A stretch of 64,000 nt of DNA from contig JAETQF010000007.1 of assembly GCA_021770845.1 (NCBI GenBank), positions 43,628-107,627 on the forward strand. The letters are read 5' to 3'. Shown here piece by piece: positions 32,967 to 42,615 of this stretch (its first letter is position 1; the number at the start of each line of letters is the position of its first letter). Made by a program: the position numbers and the translations under genes. This DNA comes from Oscillospiraceae bacterium (GTDB lineage Bacteria; Bacillota; Clostridia; Oscillospirales; Oscillospiraceae). A model generated the notes under the pieces. It saw only the letters and a program-made list of their open reading frames with translations. It was not told the DNA's origin and did no database searches.

Positions 32967-33003
32967 CGGCCCCCGCAGAGCGATCTGCAGGGGCCGTCTT
33001 TTG
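32967..33003 (+). terminator. Terminator after the small membrane protein
   Basis: CGGCCCCCGCAGA (32,967-32,979) pairs with TCTGCAGGGGCCG (32,984-32,996), followed by TCTTTTG. It also lies just past the end of the convergent DUF624 gene. Confidence 0.85.
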
Positions 33004-33004
33004 T

Positions 33005-33637
33005 CTATCCCTTCTCCTGCTCCTCCATAAAGGGCTTGAACACCCGCTCCAGCAGCAGGCTGGCCAGCCACGCCCACACATAGGGCAGCACCAGCCACAC
33101 CAGCCACATCCAGAACGCGACGCTCAGCAGGATACAGCCCGCCGTAAGCAGGCCCAGCAGCAGGGTGGTCAGCGGATGGGCAAGGGCCAGCTTCACGCTG
33201 GCGGCCAGCAGCCCCCCCACCCCGAAGGTAAACCGGGACAGCACCGGGAAGATGTAGGCCCCAATGCCGCAGATCACCACGAAGCACACCCAAAAAGCCA
33301 TATAGAGCATCAGCATGGCCGAATCTCCCGTCCGCGCCGCCTCAAAGAGCACCCCCCGCAGCTTGACGATGCCGTAACCGAGGGCCACGATCAGCACGCC
33401 CACGGGGCAGGCCACCTTGAAATTGGCCTTCAGCGACTCCCAGAACCGGGCGTAGCCCCCCAGCTTCCCCTTCCGTATGCAGCGGGCCATGGCGTCGTAC
33501 AGCGCCGTGGTACCCGGGCCCAGCCCCACCACCGTGACGGCGCACAACAGCCACATCGCGCTGAAGATCAAGATGTCCGCCAAAATGCCCAGGAGCTTCC
33601 AAAACCCGTTCTCCGGATTGAAAATCTTATTCAGCAT
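33005..33637 (-). CDS. DUF624/YesL-family membrane protein
   Basis: A 210-residue integral membrane protein starting MLNKIFNPENGFWKLLGILA, which is typical of the YesL family, with about five transmembrane helices. The motif GLGPGTTALYDAMARCIRKG is characteristic. The function of the family is unclear; many members accompany sugar ABC transporters. The ATG at 33,637 lies inside the end of the upstream PP-loop gene (11-bp overlap), so the two are translationally coupled. Confidence 0.85.
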   Translation of the reverse strand: MLNKIFNPENGFWKLLGILADILIFSAMWLLCAVTVVGLGPGTTALYDAMARCIRKGKLGGYARFWESLKANFKVACPVGVLIVALGYGIVKLRGVLFEAARTGDSAMLMLYMAFWVCFVVICGIGAYIFPVLSRFTFGVGGLLAASVKLALAHPLTTLLLGLLTAGCILLSVAFWMWLVWLVLPYVWAWLASLLLERVFKPFMEEQEKG

Positions 33638-34391
33638 CGCCGCCCTCCATTCCCCGGCGGCGCAGCCGCCGTCCGCCCCCCACCGGCCCCCACTCCGGCA
33701 GGGGCAGGCGCTGCATCGAGCCAAACACGTAGTCCTTCAGGCGGGGGTAGTCCCTGGACAGCCGCGCCACCAGCTCCTTCACCTCCTGCCGCCGGGTGTT
33801 CCCGTCGGCGGGGCAGGGGTTGTGCACCACCGGCAGGTTGTGCCGCTTCGCCGCCCCCCGCACCATCCCCTCCCCGCAGTACAGCAGGGGGCGGATCTGG
33901 GTGATCTCCATCCGATCCAGCCAGGTCACCGGCTGGAAGCAGGACAGCCGCCCCTCGTAGAACAGGGACAGGAAAAAGGTCTCCACCGCGTCGTCCCGGT
34001 GGTGGCCCAGGGCCACCTTGTGGATGCCCAGCTCCTTCAGGGCGTTGTGCATCGCCCCCCGGCGCATCTTGGCGCACATGGAGCAGGGGTTCTTCTCCTG
34101 CCGCACGTCGAAGATGATGTGGAAGATCTCCGTCTCAATCAGGTGGTAGGGCACCTCCAGCTCCTCACAGAACGCCGCCACCGGGCCGAAGTCCATCCCG
34201 GGCGCGCCGGGGTGGACAGTGACGGCGTGGAGCTCAAAGGGCGCGGGATAAAATTCCCGCAGCTTAGCCATGGCGTACAGCAGCACCAGCGAGTCCTTCC
34301 CGCCGGACACCCCCACGGCGATCCGGTCCCCCGGCTGAATCATGTCGTAGTCCTCCACGCACCGGCGCAGATAGGACAGGATATGCTGCAT
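33627..34391 (-). CDS. TtcA-like PP-loop ATPase (tRNA thiolation family)
   Basis: A 254-residue protein. The PP-loop is AVGVSGGKDSLVLLYAM; the paired cysteines are in NPCSMCAKMRRGAM, with a later NPCPADGNTRR. This is the TtcA group, whose E. coli member makes 2-thiocytidine in tRNA using an iron-sulphur cluster. Clostridial relatives have not been assigned with certainty, so the modification is inferred. The ATG at 34,391 follows AGGAGG. Confidence 0.85.
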   Translation of the reverse strand: MQHILSYLRRCVEDYDMIQPGDRIAVGVSGGKDSLVLLYAMAKLREFYPAPFELHAVTVHPGAPGMDFGPVAAFCEELEVPYHLIETEIFHIIFDVRQEKNPCSMCAKMRRGAMHNALKELGIHKVALGHHRDDAVETFFLSLFYEGRLSCFQPVTWLDRMEITQIRPLLYCGEGMVRGAAKRHNLPVVHNPCPADGNTRRQEVKELVARLSRDYPRLKDYVFGSMQRLPLPEWGPVGGGRRLRRRGMEGGDAE

Positions 34392-34547
34392 GGCGTCTAC
34401 CTCCTGGACGAAAGCGGGCTCCGCGGAACGGGCCATCTTCCCCGCGGCATAAAGAAAATATCAAAACGAGCATATCGAAGCATTTTAAAGATTATCTGCG
34501 GATAAGCAAGCATTTAAAAAATATCTGCAAAAATCCGGATATTTCGG

Positions 34548-34576
34548 TTGACAGATCCGCTTTCCCGCATTATAAT
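34548..34576 (+). promoter_or_regulatory. Perfect-consensus promoter of rplM-rpsI
   Basis: TTGACA (34,548-34,553), 17 bp, TATAAT (34,571-34,576), both exact. It is preceded by AT-rich sequence with A-tracts. Confidence 0.9.
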
Positions 34577-34583
34577 ACATCAT

Positions 34584-34608
34584 GCTCTCCGTTGTAAAGG
34601 GGAGCATT
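34584..34608 (+). promoter_or_regulatory. rplM leader hairpin, possibly an L13-type autoregulatory leader
   Basis: TGCTCTCC pairs with GGGGAGCA around GTTGTAAA, close to the predicted 5' end of the transcript. L13 leaders that let the ribosomal protein repress its own operon are known in Firmicutes. The position fits; identity to that RNA family was not tested. Confidence 0.45.
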
Positions 34609-34651
34609 CCCATGCTTCATACAAATTTGAGATAAATGGAGGAAACCAGAA

Positions 34652-35083
34652 ATGTCTACCTTTATGGCAAACAAGGGTAACATCCAGCGCAAGTGGTACG
34701 TGCTGGACGCTGCCGGCAAGCCTCTGGGCAAGACGGCCGTCACGGCGGCCACCATCCTGCGGGGCAAGCATAAGCCCGAGTATACCCCCCACGCCGACTG
34801 CGGCGACTTCGTCATCGTCATCAACGCGGACAAGGCGGTGCTCACCGGCAAGAAGCTGGAGCAGAAGTATTACCGCACCCACTCCGGCTGGGTGGGCGGC
34901 CTCAAGGAGACCAAGTACCGCCTGCTGATGCAGAGCAAGCCCGAGCTGGCCATGCGTCTGGCCGTCCGCGGCATGATGCCCCGGAACATCGTCACCAAGG
35001 ACTCGCTGACCCGCCTGAAGATCTACCGCGGCGACAGCCATCCCCACGCCGCCCAGAAGCCCGAGCCCTGGGCCGTGGACTAA
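34652..35083 (+). CDS. rplM: Ribosomal protein L13
   Basis: A 143-residue 50S subunit protein. STFMANKGNIQRKWYVLDAA at the N-terminus, GKTAVTAATILRGKHKPEYTPH, and AVRGMMPRN are family signatures. It is paired with rpsI in the universal order, 14 bp apart. The ATG at 34,652 follows GGAGG. Confidence 0.98.
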   Translation: MSTFMANKGNIQRKWYVLDAAGKPLGKTAVTAATILRGKHKPEYTPHADCGDFVIVINADKAVLTGKKLEQKYYRTHSGWVGGLKETKYRLLMQSKPELAMRLAVRGMMPRNIVTKDSLTRLKIYRGDSHPHAAQKPEPWAVD

Positions 35084-35097
35084 GGAGGTAACGGAAT

Positions 35098-35502
35098 ATG
35101 TACAAGAGCAAGAAGCCTTATCATTACGGCACCGGCCGCCGGAAGTCCTCCGTGGCCCGCGTCCATCTGTTCCCCGGCGGCACCGGCGCCATCACCATCA
35201 ACGGCCGGGACATCGAGGAGTATTTCGGTCTGGAGACCCTGAAGATGGTGGTTCGCCAGCCCCTGAACACCACCGGCACCCTGGGCAAGGTGGACATCAC
35301 CGCCACCGTCACCGGCGGCGGCGTCACCGGCCAGGCCGGCGCCCTGCGCCACGGCATCTCCCGGGCCCTGCTGGAGATGGATCCCGAGTTCCGCCCCGCC
35401 CTGAAGGCCGCCGGCTTCCTCACCCGCGATCCGCGCATGAAGGAGCGTAAGAAGTACGGCCTGAAGGCCGCCCGCCGCGCGCCCCAGTTCAGCAAGCGCT
35501 GA
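35098..35502 (+). CDS. rpsI: Ribosomal protein S9
   Basis: A 134-residue 30S subunit protein: [18 protein letters not shown] near the start, [20 protein letters not shown] in the middle, and the conserved basic C-terminal tail RRAPQFSKR that reaches the P-site tRNA. The ATG at 35,098 follows AAGGAGG. Two terminators follow. Confidence 0.98.
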   Translation: MYKSKKPYHYGTGRRKSSVARVHLFPGGTGAITINGRDIEEYFGLETLKMVVRQPLNTTGTLGKVDITATVTGGGVTGQAGALRHGISRALLEMDPEFRPALKAAGFLTRDPRMKERKKYGLKAARRAPQFSKR

Positions 35503-35518
35503 GTTTCTCCCCGTTTTC

Positions 35519-35548
35519 AAAAATGCCGCCCGGATGGGCGGCATTTTT
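35519..35548 (+). terminator. Terminator of rplM-rpsI
   Basis: AAAAATGCCGCCC pairs with GGGCGGCATTTTT, 17 bases after the rpsI stop. Confidence 0.9.
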
Positions 35549-35562
35549 CCTGCCCGCGCAAA

Positions 35563-35602
35563 ACGCGGCCCCCGGAAGTCTCCGGGGGCCGCGTCTTTTT
35601 TT
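35563..35602. terminator. Bidirectional terminator
   Basis: ACGCGGCCCCCGGA pairs with TCCGGGGGCCGCGT, then CTTTTTTT on the plus strand and CGTTTTG on the minus strand. It is a second stop for rpsI and the end of the opp transcript. Confidence 0.9.
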
Positions 35603-35607
35603 CTCTC

Positions 35608-36879
35608 TCAGCTCCGGGCCAGGGTGTACCGCACCCCGTCGCCCTCATACAGCTTGGTGAGGCTTGCCCCAGGCTCGGTGGCGTGGATCACCCGATCCCG
35701 GCAGTAGATGGACTGAGTCCCCTCCCGGGCCAGCCCCTCCAGCGCCCCGGGCTCCAGCTCCTCCGCCACGTAGACGGGGGCCAGCTCCAGGGCGATCTCC
35801 CCGCAGCCCGCCTGATCGGAATAGGCGGTCAGGCTGCGGACGGCGCTCCGGCACAGCCCGTCCTCCGGGGACAGGTAGGCGGTGCGCGTCTCGCCGCTCT
35901 CCAGCCGGCAGATCCGCTGCCAGTCCAGCTCCTCCGCGGCAAAGTCCCGCAGGCACACCATGCTCCGGGGGCCCCGGTAGTTCAGCACCGCCGCCGGGTA
36001 GAGCACCCCGTCCCCGTAGTCCAGCACATTCAGGCCATAGTCCGTCTCCCGGCTGTCCAGGTTCCGCTGGAAGCCGTCGTAGCTGGACAGCACGCCGTGG
36101 GTAAAGCCGTTTTCCAGCATCCGCTCCGCCAGCGCGTCCACCACAAAGGCGTTTTTCAGCCATCCGAAGTCCAGGAACTGATCCACGTCCTCCCGCCGGG
36201 CAAAGGCCAGGTACTCCTCCGACACATAGAGGCACACCTGGTTGTCCCCCAGCAGCCGCAGGTCGATGGCCGACCGATCCCGGGCATAGGCGGCCAGCGT
36301 CTCATACTCCCGGGCCACATCCGGGTTGAGCCGGGGGTCGAACTCCCGGCGCTGCGCGTCGTCCTGGCAGGAGAACAGGCCATTGTACCGGGCATACACC
36401 GGCCCCAGGTAGATGGTGCGGTCGCCGTGGCGCTGCACCGCCTCCAGGGCACGGTACAGGATCTCGTCCACCGCCAGCGTCTCGTTGGGGTGGAGGCTCA
36501 GATCCCGCAGATTGGTGACGCCCTCAAAGCCCTCCGAGGTGTGGAACAGCTGGTACAGCGTCCGGCAGGTATCGGTATACAGCGCCGTCAGCGCCCGTGC
36601 CTCCGCCGACGGGCTGGAGGCGCCCTCCGCCCCCAGCTCGTAGAGGAGCACCAGCTCACTGGCGCAGGTGGGGCCCTGGGCGGTATCGGCCTCGATGGTC
36701 TGCCAGCCGGTTTCCGGCGTCATGAGCTGGGTGAAGGCATAGGCCAGCGCGCCCCCGCCGATCACCAGCAGAATGGCCGCCGCAACCAGCCGCCGCCCCA
36801 CATTTCCATCCGGCAGCTGGATTCTCTCTACCGGCCTGGGGTGGGGGCGATCCCGGTTGTCTCTCGCTGTCCGCCCCAA
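35608..36879 (-). CDS. Membrane-anchored extracytoplasmic protein of unknown function, last gene of the opp operon
   Basis: About 423 residues. One transmembrane segment (RLVAAAILLVIGGGALAYAF) is followed by an extracytoplasmic domain of about 370 residues rich in Tyr, Leu and Arg, with no family that I recognise. YLGPVYARYNGLFSC, YGLNVLDYGDGVLYPAAV and CGEIALELAPVYV are the most distinctive stretches. A TTG at 36,879, three bases past the oppF stop, would couple it to the transporter; a GTG just before the membrane segment is the alternative start. It may assist the transporter or sense its substrate, but this is speculative. Confidence 0.7.
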   Translation of the reverse strand: MGRTARDNRDRPHPRPVERIQLPDGNVGRRLVAAAILLVIGGGALAYAFTQLMTPETGWQTIEADTAQGPTCASELVLLYELGAEGASSPSAEARALTALYTDTCRTLYQLFHTSEGFEGVTNLRDLSLHPNETLAVDEILYRALEAVQRHGDRTIYLGPVYARYNGLFSCQDDAQRREFDPRLNPDVAREYETLAAYARDRSAIDLRLLGDNQVCLYVSEEYLAFARREDVDQFLDFGWLKNAFVVDALAERMLENGFTHGVLSSYDGFQRNLDSRETDYGLNVLDYGDGVLYPAAVLNYRGPRSMVCLRDFAAEELDWQRICRLESGETRTAYLSPEDGLCRSAVRSLTAYSDQAGCGEIALELAPVYVAEELEPGALEGLAREGTQSIYCRDRVIHATEPGASLTKLYEGDGVRYTLARS

Positions 36880-36881
36880 GC

Positions 36882-38189
36882 CTAAATCACCGCCAGCACC
36901 AGCAGCAGTACGAAGATCACGGCGATCACCGCCAGGAAGATGAACCCGGCCACGGCGCCGCTCTTGCAGCACTTGTAGTTGCGGATATAGTTATGCTTGC
37001 GGAACAGCACCGCGGCGATGATGCCCAGAATGGGCAGCAGGAAGGACAGGATCTTATACCAGATGCTGCCCGTGTCCCGGGCGGGATGGGCCAGGATCTC
37101 GGCGTCGGCGGCCCGCTCCGCGGCGTTGTCGCTGGTCTTGTTCTCCACGGGGTGATCCGGATCCTGGATGGTGACGGCCTTTACCGGCACGCCCTTGTCC
37201 CGGATGGCCTTGTACTCCGCGATCTCCTTCTTGTTGCCGTAGATATAGTGGTCGTGGCCGATGCACACGAACTCCGGCTTATCCTCCGAGTAGTCGTGAA
37301 TGGAGGGGTCGTAGGTGTACAGCACCTTGTTCTTTTCCAGCTGGGGATCGGGGATGGGGATGGCGGAGATAAGGGAGTGGGTGTAGGGGTGCAGGGGGAA
37401 GCTGAACAGCTCCTCCGCCTCCGCCACCTCCACGATCCGCCCCTTGTAGATCACGCCGATGCGGTCGGAAATAAACCGCACCACCGACAGGTCGTGGGCG
37501 ATGAACAGGTAGGTGATCCCCTTCTCCGCCTGGAACTTCTTCATCAGGTTGAGCACCTGGGCGCGGATGGACACGTCCAGGGCGGAGATGGGCTCGTCCG
37601 CCACCACCAGCTCCGGCTCCATCACCATGGCCCGGGCGATGCCGATGCGCTGGCGCTGGCCGCCGGAGAACTCGTGGGGATAACGGGTGAGGTGCTCGGG
37701 GAGCAGGCCCACCTCCTTGATTATAGTCTCCACCTTTTTCACCCGGTCGGCCTCGTTCTCAAACAGGTGGAAGTTGTAAAGGCCCTCGGAGATGATATAG
37801 TCCACCGTGGCGCGCTCGTTCAGCGACGCCGCCGGATCCTGGAATACCATCTGAATGTTGCGGATGACCTCCCGATCCAGGGAGCGGGGGATCTTGCCCG
37901 AGATGCGCACACCCTTATACAGGATCTCGCCCCCGGCCAGAGGATTGACCCGGATCACCGCCCGGCCCACGGTGGTCTTGCCCGAGCCGGACTCGCCCAC
38001 CAGGGAGAAGGTCTCCCCCTTGTAGATGTCGAAGCTGGCGTCCTGGACGGCGCGGACGGCGGTGTCCCCCTTGCCGAAGGTGATATCCACATTTTTCAGC
38101 GACAGCAGGATCTCCCTGCCGTTTTCGTCCAACGGGCCATGCTCCGGAAGGCTGCCGGCCCGGACCTCAGTTGCTTTCTCTTGCGTCAC
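36882..38189 (-). CDS. oppF: Oligopeptide ABC transporter ATPase, OppF type, with C-terminal transmembrane extension
   Basis: A 435-residue protein. The ATPase occupies about residues 25-285: Walker [11 protein letters not shown] (64-73), Q-loop [11 protein letters not shown], signature [14 protein letters not shown], Walker [14 protein letters not shown]-loop IAHDLSVV, and the Opp-type C-terminal [12 protein letters not shown]. It then continues through a charged region into two hydrophobic helices (about 379-396 and 411-434) separated by a KCCKSG turn. Ordinary OppF ends near residue 330 and has no membrane segment. The start is GTG at 38,189 after GGGAGGG. Confidence 0.93.
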   Translation of the reverse strand: MTQEKATEVRAGSLPEHGPLDENGREILLSLKNVDITFGKGDTAVRAVQDASFDIYKGETFSLVGESGSGKTTVGRAVIRVNPLAGGEILYKGVRISGKIPRSLDREVIRNIQMVFQDPAASLNERATVDYIISEGLYNFHLFENEADRVKKVETIIKEVGLLPEHLTRYPHEFSGGQRQRIGIARAMVMEPELVVADEPISALDVSIRAQVLNLMKKFQAEKGITYLFIAHDLSVVRFISDRIGVIYKGRIVEVAEAEELFSFPLHPYTHSLISAIPIPDPQLEKNKVLYTYDPSIHDYSEDKPEFVCIGHDHYIYGNKKEIAEYKAIRDKGVPVKAVTIQDPDHPVENKTSDNAAERAADAEILAHPARDTGSIWYKILSFLLPILGIIAAVLFRKHNYIRNYKCCKSGAVAGFIFLAVIAVIFVLLLVLAVI

Positions 38190-38202
38190 GATCCGACCCT
38201 CC

Positions 38203-39951
38203 CTAAATGTTGAATGCTGCGATCAGCTTTTCGTGGATGTTGTGGATCCCCTCGGGCTTCTCGATCTTGGGCGCCCGGGGATCCAGCAGCCAGGTCTTGG
38301 CGAAATGGGTCTCGCTGACCTGGAACATGGGCGGCTCCGCCACGGTGTCGATCTCCAGGCAGTAGGGATTCCGGGGGGCGAAGGCGTCCCCCACGATCTG
38401 GTTGTACAGGGAGGGCGGCGTGCCGGTGATGGAATACAGCTTGGTGTTCTTCTGGGCCAGCTGGGGCAGGGAGGACAGCAGCGCCCAGGTGTAGGGATGG
38501 CGGGGGTCGTAGAAGACCTCCTCCACCGTCCCCAGCTCGATGACCTGGCCGGCGTACAGCACCGCCACCCGGTCGGCGATGTTGGCCACCACGCCCAGAT
38601 CGTGGGTGATGAACACGATGGTGTAGTTGAACTCCTTTTGCAGATCCTTGATGAGCTGGAGGATCTGGGCCTGGATGGTCACGTCCAGGGCGGTGGTGGG
38701 CTCGTCACAGATGAGGATCTTGGGCTGGCAGGACAGGGCGATGGCGATGACGATGCGCTGGCGCATACCGCCGGAATACTGGAAGGGATAGTCGTCAAAC
38801 CGGGCGGCGGCGTTGGGAATGCCCACCTTGTGCATCAGCTCCAGGGCGCGCTTCCGGGCCTCCGCCTCGCTGCACTGCTGGTGCTTGAGGATCACGGAGG
38901 TGATCTGCTTGCCGATGGTGATGATGGGGTTCAGGGAGGTCATGGGATCCTGGAACACGGTGGCGATCCGGCGGCCCCGGATCTGGCACCAGTCCTTGGC
39001 GTACTTCACGTTGGCCAGGTTGAGCACACAGGTGCCGTGGAGCTGCTCCGCCGTCTCGTCCAGGTACTTCACCCGGAAGGTCACGTTGTCGAACACGGCG
39101 CTGCGCTGGCTGTCGTCGGACAGATCCACCCCGATCTGCATGGCCTTCTTCAGCGCCTCCAGCAGCTTGTTGGTGTACTGGATCCGCTTTTTCAGGCCGT
39201 AGCGGCCCACGGACAGGTAGATCTCCTTGGCCAGGATCTCGTTGCGCTTCACCGTCTCGGGGGACAGCTCGCCCTTGATCTCCTTTTCATACTGGGCATA
39301 GAGCTTGGACGTCTCCTCCTGCCACTTCTTGTTGTACGCCTCGTCGTTGGCGGCGGCGTGCTTCCGCTCCCGGGCCAGGGCCTCGGCCTGCTTCTGCAGG
39401 GCCTTGATCTGCTGGTCGTACTCCTTGAGGGCCTGGTTGGCCTCCCGGATCTTGTGCTTCTCCTTGGCGGGGTCGTAGGTCTGCTTCAGGTTGTAGAGGT
39501 CGGTGCGCTGGTGCTGGAGATCCTTGATCTTCTCCTCCTCGGCCTGCTGCTCCTCGCTGCTCAGGCCGGCCCGGGCCTTCTTCTCCCGCTCCAGCTCCTG
39601 GATGCGGCGGTAGGTGGCCGCACCCGGCTCCAGGCGGGCGTACTCGTCCAGCTTCCGCTTGGCCTTGTCCATGAGGGAGTGGGCGACGGAATCCAGCTTT
39701 ACCACGGTGTCGGCCAGCTCGTCGTCGTTGAAGATAATGGAGCCGTTGTCAATGAAGCCGTTGGAGTCCAGCATACCGGCGAAGGTCTTGGTAAAGACCG
39801 ACTTGCCGGAGCCCGACTCGCCCACGATGGCAATGGACTCGTTTTCATAGATATCCAGGGAGATCCCCCGGATGGCGGTGAGCGTTCTGCCGCGCACCCG
39901 GAATTTTACGTCCAGATCCTTGATGGACAGCAATACCTTTTTTTCTTCCAT
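38203..39951 (-). CDS. oppD: Oligopeptide ABC transporter ATPase, OppD type, with large inserted helical domain
   Basis: A 582-residue protein against about 330-350 for the family. Walker [10 protein letters not shown] is at 43-51, then about 240 extra residues (roughly 80-322) rich in Lys, Glu, Gln and Ala with heptad-like patterning, after which the normal order resumes: Q-loop [12 protein letters not shown] (331-342), signature [14 protein letters not shown], Walker [14 protein letters not shown]-loop ITHDLGVV. All catalytic motifs are intact, so the insertion is tolerated, not degenerate. The ATG at 39,951 follows AAGGGG. It lies between oppC and oppF. Confidence 0.93.
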   Translation of the reverse strand: MEEKKVLLSIKDLDVKFRVRGRTLTAIRGISLDIYENESIAIVGESGSGKSVFTKTFAGMLDSNGFIDNGSIIFNDDELADTVVKLDSVAHSLMDKAKRKLDEYARLEPGAATYRRIQELEREKKARAGLSSEEQQAEEEKIKDLQHQRTDLYNLKQTYDPAKEKHKIREANQALKEYDQQIKALQKQAEALARERKHAAANDEAYNKKWQEETSKLYAQYEKEIKGELSPETVKRNEILAKEIYLSVGRYGLKKRIQYTNKLLEALKKAMQIGVDLSDDSQRSAVFDNVTFRVKYLDETAEQLHGTCVLNLANVKYAKDWCQIRGRRIATVFQDPMTSLNPIITIGKQITSVILKHQQCSEAEARKRALELMHKVGIPNAAARFDDYPFQYSGGMRQRIVIAIALSCQPKILICDEPTTALDVTIQAQILQLIKDLQKEFNYTIVFITHDLGVVANIADRVAVLYAGQVIELGTVEEVFYDPRHPYTWALLSSLPQLAQKNTKLYSITGTPPSLYNQIVGDAFAPRNPYCLEIDTVAEPPMFQVSETHFAKTWLLDPRAPKIEKPEGIHNIHEKLIAAFNI

Positions 39952-39963
39952 AGCCGCCACCCC

Positions 39964-40932
39964 TTACATATGCGTCCTGGGATCGGACGCGTCGCCCAGG
40001 TTCTGGCCCACCACATACAGCACCACGGTGATGATGGCTGTGATGGCCACGGGGCTCCAGAACTCCATCTCCCAGCCGGGGGTGATCATGGCGCCCTCCG
40101 CGGCGTAGATCAGGCGGCCCAGGGACATATCCTTCATGCCCATGCCGATATAGGACAGGAACACCTCGTAGGAGATATAGGAGGGGATCTCGGTGGCCAG
40201 CAGGGTGACGATGATGGACGTCATGAAAGGCAGGATGTTCTTCATGGCGATCTTGATGGTGGAGGTGCCCAGGCAGCGGGAGGCCAGGTTGTACTCCCGA
40301 TCCCGGATGATCACCACCTGGATGCGGATCTGGTAGGCGATAAACAGCCAGCCCGTGATGGTCAGGGCAAACACCATTGTCCAGAAGGTGGGGGCAAAGA
40401 GCATGGCCATGACCGAGATGATCAGGATGGTGGGCACGTTGCCCACAATGTTGTAGACCTCCATCATGATCATGTCCACCTTCTTGGAGAAGCCCCAAAC
40501 CGCGCCGATGCACACGCCGACGGTCATGTTGATGGCCGCGCAGAGGAAGGCCAGGGAGATGGAGATGCGGGAACCGTTCCAGATGGCGTCAAAGGTGGAC
40601 TCGCCGCTGGCGCCGGTGCCCAGGATCCACTTCAGGTCGGCCCCAAAATACTGCATGGCCCCGGCGGGCCCCAGGTGCTTGGATTCGGGATCCATGAGGT
40701 TGGCAAAGGGGTCGTAGTGGGTCAGCGCCGGATAGGCATAGGCAAACGCCACCACAAACACCAGCAGGGCCAGTATGGCGATGTTCACCTTGTTCCGGAA
40801 GAACACGCGGAACACCGACTGCCAGTAGGAGTACCGGGGCGCGGTGATGACCTCCGACTCCAGATCGCTGTGGGTGTGGAAGGAGAACAGCTTCTCCTCC
40901 GACATACCGTATTGACTCAAATCATGATCCAT
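39964..40932 (-). CDS. oppC: Oligopeptide ABC transporter permease, OppC type
   Basis: A 322-residue permease with an N-terminal cytoplasmic segment, a first helix (VNIAILALLVFVVAFAYAYPAL), an extracytoplasmic loop with FGADLKWILGTGASGESTFD (the OppC FGTDxxGRD region), and five further helices. The EAA-like ATPase contact is ASRCLGTSTIKIAMKNILP. The ATG at 40,932 lies five bases past the oppB stop. Confidence 0.95.
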   Translation of the reverse strand: MDHDLSQYGMSEEKLFSFHTHSDLESEVITAPRYSYWQSVFRVFFRNKVNIAILALLVFVVAFAYAYPALTHYDPFANLMDPESKHLGPAGAMQYFGADLKWILGTGASGESTFDAIWNGSRISISLAFLCAAINMTVGVCIGAVWGFSKKVDMIMMEVYNIVGNVPTILIISVMAMLFAPTFWTMVFALTITGWLFIAYQIRIQVVIIRDREYNLASRCLGTSTIKIAMKNILPFMTSIIVTLLATEIPSYISYEVFLSYIGMGMKDMSLGRLIYAAEGAMITPGWEMEFWSPVAITAIITVVLYVVGQNLGDASDPRTHM

Positions 40933-40937
40933 AGCTC

Positions 40938-42518
40938 TCACCTATCCTTCGTCGAGAACGAGATACGGGGGTCTACCGTCGCCATGAGGATGTCGCCCAG
41001 AATGATGGAGACAACCGACAGCACCGCGTAGAAGAACGTTACCCCCACGATGACAGCGTTGTCATAGCGGTTGATGGCCGTGGTCAGCAGGTTGCCGGCG
41101 CCGGGAACCACATACACACGCTCGGTGATGATGGCGCCTACCATGGCGGCAATGATGCTGCCGGGGATGCCGTGTACCAGGGGGATCATGGCGTTCTTCC
41201 AGATATGCTTGCTGAAGATCTCCGTCTCCGACAGACCGCCGGATCGGGCGAACTTCACATAGTCGGAGTTCATCTGGTCGATCATATACCGGCGCATCCA
41301 CTTCATCAGGTTGGCCAGCTGGGGCAGGGTCAGCGAGACGATGGGCAGGATATACATCAGCTTGCTGCCCGAGTCCAGGTCAAACAGCGTGGGCAGCTTG
41401 AACACCGAGCCGCCGATGGCCTTGAACAGGAAGATATACGCCAGGCTGGGCACCGCGATGATGAACATGATATAGATGGTGCCGATCTTGTCCAGCAGGC
41501 CCTCCTTGTGCCGGCTCATCAGCAGGCCGATGGGCAGGCCCAGCACATAGGCCAGGATGGTGGCGATGATGCCAAGCACAAAGGAATAGCCCATCCGGGA
41601 CATGCCCTTATTGATGGTCCTCACGTTGGTGTAGTCGTCGGTGAATCGCTCTGCGTTGGACGCGATGGACTCCCTGGAGCCCTCCACATAGGTGGCCGTG
41701 TGCAGATCGTCCGCCCGTTCCAGCGTCACCCCCGTGGGGTAGGTGATGCTGGACAGCACATAGGATCCCTGGGTCTCCGTCATGGTGGTGAACACGTCCA
41801 CGCCCTTGTTCACCGTGTAGGACTCGCCCAGGTTGATGGTGAGGAAATTCTGGTGGAGATAGGGGAACTGGTGGTCAAAGTACAGCAGGTACTTATGCCG
41901 GGTGCCGTTCCCCATGATGGCCGGGGAGAATTTCTCCCCCCCGTACACCGGGTCGTAGAGGGTAAAGGTCAGCCCCCGCTCCCCGATGTCGTTCTCCTCC
42001 GGCACGTAATGGATGTTGTCGATCTGGAACATCCCGGTGAAATACTTGATGGCCCGCTGGATCAGCGGCACGTCCTTGGTGGCGAACAGGGCGGGGTTGC
42101 CGCCGTCCTTGATCTGGCCGTTCCTCTTGGTGTCCGCGTCCAGTCGGATCACCTGATAGCCCTTAGACTCATAATATTCCCGGAACTTGGCCGTGTACTC
42201 CGCCGTCAGCTCGGAATCCCGCTCCGGCTTCCGGCCCAGAGAGGCCGCGGCTTTCTGGGTCTCCTCGTCGATCTCCCCCGCCTTGACCAGATCCCTCAGA
42301 TAGTCCGCATAGGGGACATAGTCCACGTAGCCATAGGACTCCCAGCGGGAATACTCATAGGTGGTGCGGGTGTTGCTTGCTGTGTGGTTGTAGGCGGGGT
42401 CGCCGGAGAAAATCTTGTTCCGATCCAGCAGGGAGTAGATCAGCACCATCACAATCAGCACCACGATAATCGCGGAAACCGCGCCGCGCAGAAGCCGTTT
42501 TATCACATATTTTCCCAT
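40938..42518 (-). CDS. oppB: Oligopeptide ABC transporter permease, OppB type, with large extracytoplasmic insertion
   Basis: A 526-residue protein; ordinary OppB has about 305-330. The first helix (AVSAIIVVLIVMVLIYSLLD) is followed by about 270 residues outside the membrane before the remaining five helices begin (MSRMGYSFVLGIIATILAYV). The EAA-like motif is ARSGGLSETEIFSKHIWKNAMIP. The loop contains an R/K/E-rich part (ETQKAAASLGRKPE) and a GLTFTLYDPVYGGEKFSP part. It may capture substrate together with OppA. Confidence 0.93.
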   Translation of the reverse strand: MGKYVIKRLLRGAVSAIIVVLIVMVLIYSLLDRNKIFSGDPAYNHTASNTRTTYEYSRWESYGYVDYVPYADYLRDLVKAGEIDEETQKAAASLGRKPERDSELTAEYTAKFREYYESKGYQVIRLDADTKRNGQIKDGGNPALFATKDVPLIQRAIKYFTGMFQIDNIHYVPEENDIGERGLTFTLYDPVYGGEKFSPAIMGNGTRHKYLLYFDHQFPYLHQNFLTINLGESYTVNKGVDVFTTMTETQGSYVLSSITYPTGVTLERADDLHTATYVEGSRESIASNAERFTDDYTNVRTINKGMSRMGYSFVLGIIATILAYVLGLPIGLLMSRHKEGLLDKIGTIYIMFIIAVPSLAYIFLFKAIGGSVFKLPTLFDLDSGSKLMYILPIVSLTLPQLANLMKWMRRYMIDQMNSDYVKFARSGGLSETEIFSKHIWKNAMIPLVHGIPGSIIAAMVGAIITERVYVVPGAGNLLTTAINRYDNAVIVGVTFFYAVLSVVSIILGDILMATVDPRISFSTKDR

Positions 42519-42549
42519 ACTATAGCCTCGCTCTGCCTCTCGTTATAGC

Positions 42550-42580
42550 GTGAGGGGGTGGGATACCCCCACCCCCTCAC
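42550..42580 (-). terminator. Intercistronic hairpin between oppA and oppB
   Basis: On the minus strand GTGAGGGGGTGGG pairs with CCCACCCCCTCAC. No T-run follows, so it more likely protects the oppA message or attenuates transcription than ends it. Confidence 0.6.
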
Positions 42581-42615
42581 GTGCGTCTTGTGGATTTGGC
42601 CGCGTCAGGTGCGGA

